12,500 nucleotides of DNA from Cristatella mucedo (GCA_009760855.2 WPIO01000054.1:1845001-1857500); one strand, 5' to 3'. Positions 1 through 8,993 are shown, counted from the first letter of the stretch. Program-made: numbers and translations. Notes: generated by a model from the letters alone, not told the origin.

Positions 1-140
1 CTGGCCTTGGTCGATGATCCCGCCGAAGAGGCTGGCTCAGCAATCAATATGGCGGACGAGTCGCGAATTTGGCGTGAAAATCATACCCGTACGACCGAGC
101 CCCGCGCGACAGGTGCCCGGCAGAGTGTGTTTAGTGTGGG

Positions 141-215
141 AAGTGCCTGAATTGAGATCAATTTCTCTAAGGGCGCTATACAAAAATGAATTATTTAGAT
201 TTAATTTAAATATAG
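141..215 (+). mobile_element. Inverted fragment of the same LINE 3' tail
   Basis: AAGTGCCTGAATTGAG to GGGCGCTATAC (141-182) is the reverse complement of the hairpin tail of copies A and B, so this remnant lies on the plus strand. It is followed by AT-rich sequence where the trinucleotide tail would be. Only the terminal piece remains. Confidence 0.45.
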
Positions 216-371
216 CATCCGTCTGCTCTTGGTCTCCTGCGGCTCTCCATGCTAAGAGTGCTTTTTCCGGCAGCTGATTCGGGCCCATCCTCATCGCTGC
301 ATATACACTCCCAGCTGAAGACGACACCGGTCAGTATTTACCATTCAATACGTTCGGGGTCGACTGGCAGC
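216..371. other. Unassigned sequence left of LINE copy A
   Basis: I see no gene or repeat signature in this stretch. The open frame across 37-327 on the minus strand runs through the LINE tail remnant and has no family features. Confidence 0.3.
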
Positions 372-724
372 GGTTGAGAAATAGTAATAATAATAATAAT
401 GCACTTGATAAAGCGCCCTCAGTGAACTCAATCTCTTTCTAGGTGCTTTACGTTTGCTGCAAAGGGAAACGTGATTGAATGGTGAGTAATATCATGCTTG
501 ATAAACATCATGGATAACATGGTTAGGGGTGACGTGCACAGGGTCAGCATGCAAATGTGGTTAGTGGCAGCGTGCACAGTGTCAGCACGCATAAGCACAT
601 GAAGGACGAATCATAGGGACCCACTAAATGCTGTCCTAAATAGGTGTGCCTGTAAGTTCTTTTTAAATGTGGTCAAGTCAGGGGATGTTCTGATGCAAGT
701 CGGGAGGGAGTTCCAGGCTTTGGG
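372..724 (-). mobile_element. 5'-truncated CR1/L2-type LINE, copy A (RT C-terminus and 3' UTR)
   Basis: On the minus strand 724-611 translates without a break to the last 37 residues of a LINE ORF2, starting PKAWNSLPTCIRTS and ending LQAHLFRTAFSGSL followed by TGA (613-611). This matches the conserved APKLWNSLP...LK..LF..AF end of CR1/L2/Rex-type reverse transcriptases. A ~210 nt 3' UTR follows, containing two 38 bp sub-repeats, a hairpin tail (AAAGCGCC...GGTGCTTT on the plus strand, about 410-454) and a terminal ATT repeat (about 383-400). It is 5'-truncated, as expected from target-primed insertion, and not active. Confidence 0.75.
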
Positions 725-1025
725 AAATAATAATAATAATGTATTTGATATAGCGCCATTAGAGAACTCAGTCTCTTTCTAGGCACTTTACATTTGCTCC
801 AACGAAAGCAAGATCGAATGGTTAGTGGCAGCATGCTCAATAAACAATAAAAATAACATGGTTAAGGGGTGACATGTACATGGTCAGCATGCAACTTTGG
901 TTAGTGGCAGCATGCACCGTCAGCAGGCAACTTTGGTTAGTGGCAGCATGCACAGTTTCAGCAGCACGCATAAGCACATAAAGTACGAATCACAGGGACC
1001 CACTAAATTCTGCTATAAATAGATA
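725..1025 (-). mobile_element. 5'-truncated CR1/L2-type LINE, copy B (3' end only)
   Basis: This is a second copy of the same 3' end in the same orientation. It keeps only the last few ORF2 residues (FSGSL and the TGA at 992-990), then the homologous 3' UTR, hairpin tail and ATT repeat (about 726-740). Its tail abuts the truncated 5' end of copy A. Its 3' UTR carries one extra 36 bp sub-repeat (891-926 and 927-962, starting GCAACTTTGGTTAGTGG), so the copies differ by about 40 bp. Confidence 0.7.
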
Positions 1026-1080
1026 CGTTTATAGTTAACTCTACATCCTGCTGGCATCGGCTCTCGGTCGTCTGTGGCGC

Positions 1081-1114
1081 TACCAAAGGATACCAAAGGA
1101 TACCAGAGGATACC
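1081..1114. repeat. Tandem repeat, 10 bp unit, ~3.4 copies
   Basis: TACCAAAGGA is repeated, with one A/G change in the third copy and a partial fourth copy ending TACC. Another imperfect 10 bp repeat (CATTCTCGTC-like) lies at about 1361-1400. Confidence 0.85.
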
Positions 1115-1435
1115 ATTCGAGGATGAAACCGCCTTAAACGTACTAAAAACGCTGGCTCGCGAGCTTGAGCTTAAGCCTGTGGCTGCGGCAGTGTCTGCCA
1201 GTGGCCAGTTGAACCGACTGCGCCCACAGGCCGTCACTTCAGTGGCCTGGGGCGGGCACCCAGAATGTGGCGATCCAGAATTCGGGCATCCCGGATCGAT
1301 CTCTCGCGGCCCAACCGGCGCGGTCGTCGTGTGTTTGCCCCGCCCCCTATCCCTTGCCCCTCATTCTCCTCATTCTCGTCATTCCTCGTCATTCTCGTGC
1401 ACTTTTCGCATGCTTGCCGCATCGACCCGCGCGGG

Positions 1436-1458
1436 CGAGAGAGAGAGAGAGAGAGAGA
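1436..1458. repeat. (GA)n microsatellite
   Basis: An uninterrupted GA run of about 11 units. Confidence 0.95.
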
Positions 1459-1565
1459 CGCGACCGGACGGGACGGTGTGCAAGGTGGCCATCTGGCGGG
1501 CCATCCTACCTACTCTTTGCTTCGTATGTCGCGGAGCGGGCCAATCGCATATTGAGTCTGTTTGG

Positions 1566-1637
1566 GCCGCAATAGCCCAGGAGGCAGGGTGTTCGTTCTT
1601 ACGACCAAGATCGTGGGTTCGGATCTTGCAGCGAGCG
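1566..1637 (+). mobile_element. tRNA-like head, probably of a tRNA-derived SINE
   Basis: The sequence has a pol III A-box match (TAGCCCAGGAGG, 1573-1584; consensus TRGCNNAGYNGG) and a B-box match (GGTTCGGATCT, 1616-1626), 31 nt apart. A D stem GCCC/GGGT, a mostly paired anticodon stem and a T stem GTGGG/CTTGC (with G-U pairs) can be drawn. The acceptor stem does not pair and base 33 of the anticodon loop is C, so a functional tRNA is unlikely. The following 60-110 bp may be the SINE body. Confidence 0.4.
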
Positions 1638-1904
1638 ATCCTTTATGCCAGCCGCTGCAAGCGGTGGTGACAGCCATCGAGGCTCTTCTGCCACTATATA
1701 AATGAGGCTGTTAAACCAGTTAGCATTTATTTGGAGTGCTGCCACTTTGAATTAAGGTGCACTGCTGCTTCGTGACTCCAGTGGCACCAGTGTGTGGTGG
1801 CATTGTGCTGGCTAAAAGCTGGCGCGAAGCCAGACGAAAGTGACTGCAACGATTGAGCTGCATGGACGCATCGGGTCACGAGTCTTCGATTGCTTCGATT
1901 CCTG

Positions 1905-2795
1905 AATTGGTTGCTTGAAGTCAGCGCAGTGTGCAGCTCCAGGCTTTGGGAGCATACGATCTAAAAGCAGGCCCTCCAATGGATTTGTGGTTCGCACGAG
2001 GTGAAGCTAAATGATTTGATTCAAAAATGCTGATGATAAGATGCTAGGCCTGGTGAGAGTAGTTACGATAGGTAGGCTTGAGCCACAGAATGAAGGGACC
2101 TACAAAGTATAATAAGTGACATAACCTTGAAGTTAATGCACTGCTGGATTAGGAGCGAGAGCCGGTCGGCAAGAAGTGGCAACTGCAATGCTCACGAAAG
2201 ACAAGCCTAGCTGTTGAGCTTTGCACCAGCTGTCAGCGCCTTGATTGCACAGGCCGCTAGACCAGCAAGCAGTGAATTACAGAAGTTGAGACGGGATGAT
2301 ACAAATGCATGAGCCGTATTAGATGTAGTGTCCCTGTCTAAGCAAGCCCCGATTTTAACAATTGTATGTAGCTGACAGAAGGCAGACTTTACTGCGGAGC
2401 AGAGCCGATATGGTCGCCTAGTGCGAGGTCACTTTGGAAGGGGACATCTTAGAGATCACTTCAATTGTGACACGCAGATTCAATAGGAGATATGCTGGCA
2501 GAGTGGATTTTGAGCGTTGGGTTTTTCAATTTCTGAGTCACTCTTGGTTCGCCCATAACTAGTACGATGGTTTTGCCGTCATTCAATTTAAGAAGGTTTG
2601 CTGCCATCCATGTGCGGATGTCATCAGTACATGCAGCAAGGGTATGTAGATAATTCAACGAGTTGGAGGGCTGAGAGGAATCAAAGCAAAGGTACAACTG
2701 AGTGTCATCTGCATAGAAGTAAAAGCATAGATTGTCCGAGGCGATCGCATCGGCAAATGCACGGGGAAGACGCAAAACAAAACAAGTATGATTGA
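1905..2795 (-). mobile_element. Decayed CR1/L2-type LINE reverse transcriptase
   Basis: The minus strand encodes the RT catalytic box YADDTQLYL (YADD at 2715-2704), then DIRTWMAANLLKLNDGKT and KLKNPTLKIHSASISPIES, in one open frame. After frameshifts it continues with AHAFVSSRLNFCNSLLAG (2314-2261), AQAYLS and YAPKAWS (near 1950). These are in the order found in CR1/L2/Rex-group LINEs. The 5' part (endonuclease, RT fingers) is missing; the element stops near the GA microsatellite. It is a dead copy with several stops. Confidence 0.75.
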
Positions 2796-2837
2796 TCCAT
2801 ACAAACAAGCAGAGAAACAACAATAGAGACAAAGCCA

Positions 2838-2888
2838 CGGAGAGCGAGAGAGAGAGAGAGAGAGAGAGAGGGACGGAGAGACAGACAG

Positions 2889-2939
<51 letters not shown>

Positions 2940-2951
2940 AGAGCGAGAGAG
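2838..2951. repeat. (GA)n microsatellite, interrupted
   Basis: Long GA run on the plus strand with short interruptions such as GGGACG and GACAGACAGAGGC. Apparent Arg-Glu or Ser-Leu proteins here are translation artefacts. Confidence 0.95.
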
Positions 2952-3427
2952 CGTGCATGGGCGCTCGTCAGCAGCCGACAGTCAGCACTCGGTGAAGGGC
3001 CGGCCTCCTCCGACCAGGGCGCCGCGTGTGCCACCAACAGAGACGCCCGAAGCTCGCTGCCCTAGCGGCAATGGCTGACGACAACGTGCTCTGGCGTAAC
3101 GAGGTCCAGCTCGAGGCTGTCGCCTCTGCCCTGCAAGAGAAGAGTTCGCACAATTAGCAGACCAATCGAAGGGCTCGCTCTCGCGCTCGGAGGACCACTA
3201 CAGCGAGTGGCAGATGACGGCTACCCAACCGTCGCGAGTCACAGGCTCTCTGCTGCGGCGGCTTCCATTGGTCGTCCGACCGCTTGACCTCGACGGCGGA
3301 TATTGGCGAAGAACCGCAAGGGTCCGGAAATGCATGTCGCATGACCGCAGTTTCGGCGACTGAAAGGACGCATTGCTTTTGGTTGCTTCCATCGACAGGC
3401 AAACCTACTCTCAACATATTTGAACTC
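2952..3427. other. Unique segment bracketed by GA and CT tracts
   Basis: About 470 bp of non-repetitive, moderately GC-rich sequence lies between a GA tract and a CT tract. It holds a 28-codon ORF at 3071-3157 (MADDNVLWRNEVQLEAV...) with a good start context (GGCAATGG). I do not recognise it, and it may be chance or a first exon. Confidence 0.3.
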
Positions 3428-3473
3428 ATTTTTTCCCTCCGCTCCTGGCTTTCGGTCACTCTCTGTGTCTCCA

Positions 3474-3600
3474 TCCTCTCCGTCGGTCCTCTCTCTCGTC
3501 GGTCGTCCGTCCTCTCTCTCGCTCTCTTCCTCCCTCTGTGTCTTCGTCCTCTGTTTCTCCTTCCCTCTATCTCTCTCCCTCTCTCTCTCTCCCTCTCTCT

Positions 3601-3696
<96 letters not shown>

Positions 3697-3740
3697 GTCT
3701 TTCTCTCTCTCCCTCTCTCTCTCCCGCCTGCGAACCTCTA

Positions 3741-3794
<54 letters not shown>

Positions 3795-3799
3795 TCTCT

Positions 3800-3888
<89 letters not shown>

Positions 3889-3950
3889 TCTCTCTCTCTT
3901 CCGCCTGCGAACCCTGAACTTGATCTCTTTCTCTCTCTCTCTCTCTCTCA
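3474..3950. repeat. (CT)n microsatellite array, interrupted
   Basis: Nearly continuous CT dinucleotides with CTCC, CTGT and CTTT variants. Two copies of a non-repeat insert, CCGCCTGCGAACC, sit at about 3724-3736 and 3901-3913, so a ~180 bp block was duplicated within the array. Long SLSLSL open frames here are not proteins. Confidence 0.95.
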
Positions 3951-4294
3951 CGGGTCGTGTGGGAGTTATGCCTACCTGACTGAAACTGCGTAATTCGAAG
4001 AGCACACGATTATCTCTTCGCGCTCATCGAAGCAGGCGAAATGTATACAGCTTGGCACGCGCTAAAATTCATCTGCCTTCAGACAATCAGACCGGCACCT
4101 CGAGCTCTCGAGCGAGCGTAGGAGGGGCGTGTCGATCCAATGGTTCTCGCCAATGGGTCTCGCTTTTTAGTGCAATACAACGGCAGTCCCGACATCAATA
4201 GAGAACTGGGAAACCAGAGGTCATGGAAAACCAAATGTCACGGAATCGTTCGCCCGCGCTCGTGGGCAGCCTGCTCTTAACTCCTGCGCATGTG
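3951..4294. other. No gene seen; short inverted repeat
   Basis: Mixed sequence without coding signature. A 7 bp perfect stem CGAAGAG (3996-4002) / CTCTTCG (4014-4020) and a CTCGAGCTCTCGAG palindrome near 4099-4112 are the only structures noted. Confidence 0.3.
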
Positions 4295-4850
4295 GACGTT
4301 CTCCAATTGAACGACGATAAAAGTCGCCTTCTTTAGCTGTGGGCAAACCTGGTGTCTCTACGCGCGGAGTGCGAAAAGCCTCAAGATGCGCTGCTTTCCG
4401 AGCGTGTCTCTTTGTCGTCTGCGCGACACTCGGTGTCCTGTTTAAAAGTGATTCTTTACTAGACAACCAGACCGGCTCCACAAGCCAAGGCTGCCTACTT
4501 GCAGCCGCTGCAAAAAATTTGGTCCCGACCTCCCGGTGCTCTCCCTGCTCCCGGTCCTCCATCCGTCCGAGCAGAATACCGACATGACATGTTGTCTCTC
4601 GTCGGTAGGTCTCTTCATTTTCTTGCTCCAGCCTACCTATCACAACTACTCCCCAATCAGGGAATATGTCAGAACTACCCCCCCCCCCCCCCCGATCGGG
4701 CCCGACATCGCCCGTACCAGCTCTTCTCACTCAAGTCGCTTGGCTGTGCCTCGAGCCAACTACCAAATCCTCCAGTGGCAGTGTGTTTAATTCGTGCGTT
4801 ACCAAAGCTCGGAACTCACTCCGAACTGACATCACATCCTAGACGAAGTG
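4295..4850 (+). mobile_element. Decayed CR1/L2-type LINE RT C-terminal fragment
   Basis: Plus-strand frames give, in the expected order, DVLQLNDDKSRLL (4295-4333; cf. NFLKLNDDKTE), LGVLFKSDSLLDN (from 4429; cf. LGVIFDSDLS), LQPLQKIW, RSLHFLAPAYLSQLL and, after a frameshift, CVTKARNSLRTDI (near 4795; cf. AAPKLWNSLP). Each matches a conserved block downstream of the RT catalytic box in CR1/L2-type LINEs. Stops, frameshifts and a 16-C insertion (4678-4693) show it is dead. It is more diverged than the minus-strand copies. Confidence 0.55.
4678..4693. repeat. Homopolymer C run (16 C)
   Basis: Sixteen consecutive C inside the plus-strand LINE remnant. Length may be unreliable in sequencing. Confidence 0.95.
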
Positions 4851-5060
4851 GCCCAGCCAGAGGGGATAGAGGGCACTTGCCCCCCCCCATCCTCCCGAAA
4901 CAGGGCAGCGACCTGGACCGAGCCCCCTATTCTTACGCTCGCCGATAGTCAACAACGACGGCAAAATTGTGTCTCAATTCAACTCGCTGACCTACCGCCG
5001 AGTTCATATTGAATAAAGGCTACGATTTCGCTCTCTGTGTCTTCGAAAGAAACGGTGCTT
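4851..5060. other. No gene seen
   Basis: A short stretch after the LINE remnant with a nine-C run near 4879-4887 and an AATAAA at 5012-5017. It could be the remains of the LINE 3' UTR; nothing else is recognisable. Confidence 0.25.
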
Positions 5061-5150
5061 CATTGGCTTAGCGGATTAGCTTGCATCGCTCAGTGGCTTA
5101 GCGGATTAGCTCGCGTGGCCTCAGTGGCTTAGCAGATTAGCTCTCGCATG
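5061..5150 (+). repeat. Three tandem ~30 bp repeats resembling a tRNA D-arm / A box
   Basis: Each copy contains TGGCTTAGC(G/A)GATTAGCT, starting at 5061, 5091 and 5122 (period 30-31). TGGCTTAGCGGA matches the pol III A-box consensus at 11 of 12 positions, and GCT...AGC can pair as a D stem. No B box follows, so these are not tRNA genes. Confidence 0.7.
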
Positions 5151-5160
5151 AGCGTCAGCA

Positions 5161-5675
<515 letters not shown>

Positions 5676-5689
5676 GAAGCTAGTGGTGA

Positions 5690-6554
5690 CTTCGGTGTCG
5701 ATAAGATCCCGAGGCTTGCCGCGAGCGGCCGGCGCCACAGAAAGGAGCCGATCGCTCGACGAAACCGCACGGCCACCGCCGAGCGAGCACACTACGTGAG
5801 AAGAGCGGCGCCGCTGCCTCCACCGCCGCCGCTTGGTAGTGGCGAGCGGCGGCCGCTTAAACGGCTAGAGGAAGCTGCCTCTTAGGGAGCGCTCAATGTC
5901 GCGAGGACAATGGAGCATTGTCCGCCGCGGTGTGCTGCGCCGAGGACGAGTGTCCGTTTATGGCCGCCGGGCGGATTGCGAGCGAATGCCAAGATTGTAT
6001 TCCCGTTGTAGCGTTGACAAAGCGGAGGCAGCCGAGAATAATGACGCCTCGTGGCACGCCATTAGCGGCTCACAATGGCGGTCGCAGCGCACGCTAGCGG
6101 AGACCTGCAATTACCCGCGCTCGGCATTGTGAGCACGCTCGAGCCGTCAAAAGGCCGTCGTCGCTAAGCCGGCGTTTTGTGAATTGCCCGGCTCCGGTCG
6201 GCGGCCGCGGTCGGCGGCCGACGCTGTCGGTGTAACAATGCCTCTCGTCGGGGCGTCTCGGTTGCGAATGTTCCAACGGAGTCTCCGCCCTCTGCGCGCT
6301 GCGCCCGCGCGCGGGGCCCCTCCCCCTCCTCCTCACCCTCTGTCCCGTTGCACGGATGAGGCGCGGCTGCTGGGGAGTGATGCGATCATCCTCGTCACGT
6401 GGCCTGCCGCCTTCGGCCAATGGGATTGAGCGTGTGCGGTTTCGAGGTCTGCTGCGCGCGCGCCGGCGTCGCCTGCTTCGCATTCGAGGGCTGCTCGCGG
6501 TCGAGCTAGCTAGTGTCGAGAGCACGCTCCGCTCCTCGGTGGAAAGAGATTCGA
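5690..6554 (+). promoter_or_regulatory. CpG-rich 5' flank / probable promoter and 5' UTR of foxA
   Basis: This is unique, strongly CpG-rich sequence between the long CT tract and the foxA start codon. Short upstream ATGs exist, for example at 6238 (ACAATGCC) and 5896, in frames that close before or within exon 1. I see no convincing TATA box, so a dispersed CpG-island promoter is plausible. An AATGGCGG motif near 6074 resembles a YY1 site. The transcription start cannot be fixed from sequence. Confidence 0.4.
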
Positions 6555-8625
6555 ATGTCCTCGAGCTTCGCCATGCACGTCGTCGCGGCACAGGATTACG
6601 CCGACGTGCATGGCCGCCTCCATCACGCGGCTATGCTTCCACCCAAGCATCCGTACGACATGACGGGCATCAACGGGTACGGCATGCACACCATGCAAGG
6701 TACGGCCTTCTCGCGGCGGCGGCGGCGGTCCGCACGGTCGGCGATCGAGCCCGCATCTCGAACCTCGTGCTCGCGCCTGGCTAGCAGCAGCCGCCCGCCG
6801 CAGCGCGCTCTCCCTCTCCGCTTGTTTTTCGAGCTCTCGGGCGCCCTTTTTCGTGGGGGGGGGGATGGGGAGCGGACTTCCGCCAACCGCGAGCGGTCGT
6901 TGGGCGAACGCGATAAGCGAATTCGCCGTCTGCGCTCGTCCGCCATTCGCCGCTGCTCACGTGCGGCGCGTTCCGTCGCCGACAGGGATGACTTCGATGG
7001 CGGCGGTGACCAGCCTGGCGTACGGTTCGCCCATGAGCGCCATGCGCTGCAGTGGCGGCGGCCCTTCCGGCAGTGCGACGGCTGCAATGGCACCGCCGGG
7101 TGCCTACGGCGCGGCCGCGCCTGGCGGTCCGAACGGCGCGTGCGCCACGGCACCGCTGCTGCATACCGGCAGCGGCGGCTCGGGCGGCAGAGCGAGCGTC
7201 GGCAGTAGCGGCGGCGGCGGCGGCTCGTTGACGGTGCAAGCCGACGCCGCTGCTGCTGCGGCGGCCGCTAGCGGCGGCGGAGGAGGCCTAAGCGGGTGCG
7301 GTGGCGACGGCGCTGGAGGTGGAGTGAACCACGCCCATTCGGCGGCGGCAGCCGCGGCGGCGATGCGTCTCGACTGGACGCGCTCGAGCGCACTGAATCG
7401 GGCTCGAGAGAAGTCGTACCGTCGCTCGTACACGCACGCCAAGCCGCCGTACAGCTACATCAGCCTCATCACGATGGCAATCCAGCAGTCTCCGAGCCGA
7501 ATGTGCACGCTGAGCGAAATCTACCAGTTCATCATGGACCTGTTCCCGTTCTACCGGCAGAACCAGCAGCGCTGGCAGAACTCGATCCGCCACTCGCTCA
7601 GCTTCAACGACTGCTTCGTCAAGGTGCCGCGCACGCCCGACCGGCCGGGCAAGGGCAGCTACTGGACGCTGCACCCCGAATCGGGCAACATGTTTGAGAA
7701 CGGCTGCTACCTGCGCCGCCAGAAACGATTCAAGTGCGTCCAGAAGGAGCAGGCGGCCACGTCGCGCCGAAAAGGCGGCGGCGGCGGCAACGACGACGGC
7801 TGCGGTGACGGCGGCGACGGGACCGAAGGCTACGGCGGCGGCGGTGCAGAGAATAGCCAAAGCTCCGCAGATGACGGAGACGATGACGACGACAATGTAG
7901 TCGGAGATGGAAGCGACGGCGAAAGACGCGACGGTGGCAGCGGCGCAGCGGGTGATGGCGACGGCGCATCAGCCTCGAGGCTCGGCGGCGCCGTCGAGCT
8001 CTCGAAATCCGCGTCGTCACCCGGCGGCGGCAGCAGCGCAAAGTCCGAGTCGTCGGCCGCGTGCTCCTCGCAGGACGCCGCGCTCCGGCGAGCTGCAGCC
8101 GCGTCGACGTTCGCATCGTGCCGCCGAGCGCCGGGCCCCGGGCAGACGCAGGCTCCGCTGGACGGAACGCGACAGCAGCAGCTGCAGCAGCAGCAGCAGC
8201 CACAGCAGCTGCACGGCGGCTTGTTCTTGTCACACCAGCTGGCTGACGCCGCCATGCAGCAGCAGCAGCAGCAGCAGCGAATGAGCGTCCACCAGCAGCA
8301 ACAGCAGCAGCAGCTTCACCAGCAGCACCATCACCTAGCTCAGGTCATGGACGCACAGCACTTCCACCATCCGTTCAGCATCAGCAGCTTGATGAACCAG
8401 CAGCCGATGGAGCAGCCGCTCATGAAAATGTACGACATGAAAATGTATGCGGACATGTCGTCCGTGTACCACCAGCCGTACCACTCTCGCGGCGGCGGCT
8501 TGACGCCGTCGCAGCACGCCGACACGGCCGCAATGGCCGACGAGGCTCGAGGAGCCCCGCCATACTGCAGCCAGGACGCTTACTACCGGACGTACTCCGC
8601 CCACCCGTCGCTGACGGCCCTGTAG
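6555..8625 (+). CDS. foxA: FoxA / fork head (HNF3-type) transcription factor, join(6555..6699,6986..8625)
   Basis: Forkhead transcription factor of the FoxA class, a nuclear DNA-binding protein that in animals specifies endoderm, foregut and midline. The model gives 594 aa. The forkhead domain (about residues 197-299) starts [20 protein letters not shown] and ends [10 protein letters not shown]. Recognition helix 3 ([13 protein letters not shown], 247-259) is intact. C-terminal conserved motifs are present: HPFSISSLM (510-518), a KMYDMKMY segment (529-536) and YYRTYS (581-586). Between intron and forkhead lie Gly- and Ala-rich runs; after it come an acidic Gly/Asp/Ser linker and His/Gln runs. 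The start is the first ATG after an in-frame TAG at 6507-6509; its Kozak context is weak. The donor AAG|GTACGG at 6699/6700 and acceptor GACAG|GG at 6985/6986 are both phase 1 and rebuild a Gly codon, giving MHTMQ-G-MTSMAA. An unusual Cys222 replaces the usual Leu in MLTLSEIY. The FoxA class assignment is firm; the exon 1 join is an inference. Confidence 0.93.
6700..6985 (+). other. foxA intron 1 (286 nt, phase 1)
   Basis: The segment begins GTACGG after AAG and ends CCGACAG. Removing it joins two open frames of the right phase (G + GG = Gly) and yields a Met-rich FoxA-like N-terminus. Exon 2's frame stays open upstream to 6853 only because the intron is GC-rich. The intron contains a run of ten G (6855-6864) and a CGG-repeat-like start. 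No transcript evidence is available. Confidence 0.7.
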
Positions 8626-8930
8626 CGGCCGCCGTCGCCGCCGCCGCGTCGCCGACTGACCGGATCCGGACCGCATGCGCGGGCGACGGGCACGCGCACT
8701 CACTGAGTCGCCGGATGCGCACGCGAGCTCGCGAACAATGCAGCGGCAGCTCGGTGGTTCGTGCGCTCCGCGCGCCAGACGCTCGGCCGGCGCTGGCCGC
8801 CGCTGCCTCGATGGCTCCTGAGCTTGAAGCTCGGCCTCTTGGAAAGTCCGTCGTAAATACTCAGACCGCTTCGAGCGTCCTGCCGAAGGACGCGACTCGA
8901 GATTACATTCCCCGAGCACGCGGATGACGG

Positions 8931-8993
8931 GCCACGATATCGCCACGCCCCACTGTGCGAAGGCGAACGCCTAGTTCGGCGAGATATCGTGGC
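8931..8993. repeat. Long inverted repeat (hairpin) downstream of foxA
   Basis: The left arm GCCACGATATCGCC (8931-8944) is the reverse complement of the right arm GGCGAGATATCGTGGC (8978-8993) apart from a two-base insertion in the right arm. The 33 nt loop holds an inner AGGCG/CGCCT stem around 8961-8972. The arrangement could form a transcript hairpin if this is 3' UTR. Confidence 0.7.

Larger units (their letters stand above)
1026..1565. other. Spacer with small repeats, no gene
   Basis: Besides the tandem repeats listed, a 198-codon open frame crosses this region, but it runs through GA repeats and the SINE head and has no family features. Confidence 0.4.

Noticed and set aside
372-1025. 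LTRs of a retrovirus-like element
   Set aside because: The duplicated segments contain a LINE C-terminus, a hairpin tail and ATT tails, with no TG...CA ends, primer-binding site or polypurine tract.
1566-1637. A functional tRNA gene
   Set aside because: The acceptor stem does not pair, base 33 is not T and the anticodon stem has a mismatch.
1074-1670. 198-codon plus-strand open frame
   Set aside because: It crosses a GA microsatellite and the SINE-like head and has no family signature.
3154-4005. Long Arg-Glu (minus) and Ser-Leu (plus) open frames across the GA/CT tracts, also at 5186-5885 and 2705-3037
   Set aside because: Dinucleotide repeats of this type stay open in several frames; the translations are pure repeat artefacts.
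5012-5017. AATAAA as a poly(A) signal of a gene
   Set aside because: No coding gene lies upstream, only a decayed LINE fragment.
5061-5150. CRISPR-like array
   Set aside because: Only three adjacent ~30 bp units without proper spacers, in an animal genome; it is a minisatellite.
6853-6985. Extending FoxA upstream in the exon 2 frame to the ATG at 6853
   Set aside because: The sequence does not look like FoxA, the ATG follows a G-run, and a phase-matched intron explains the region better.
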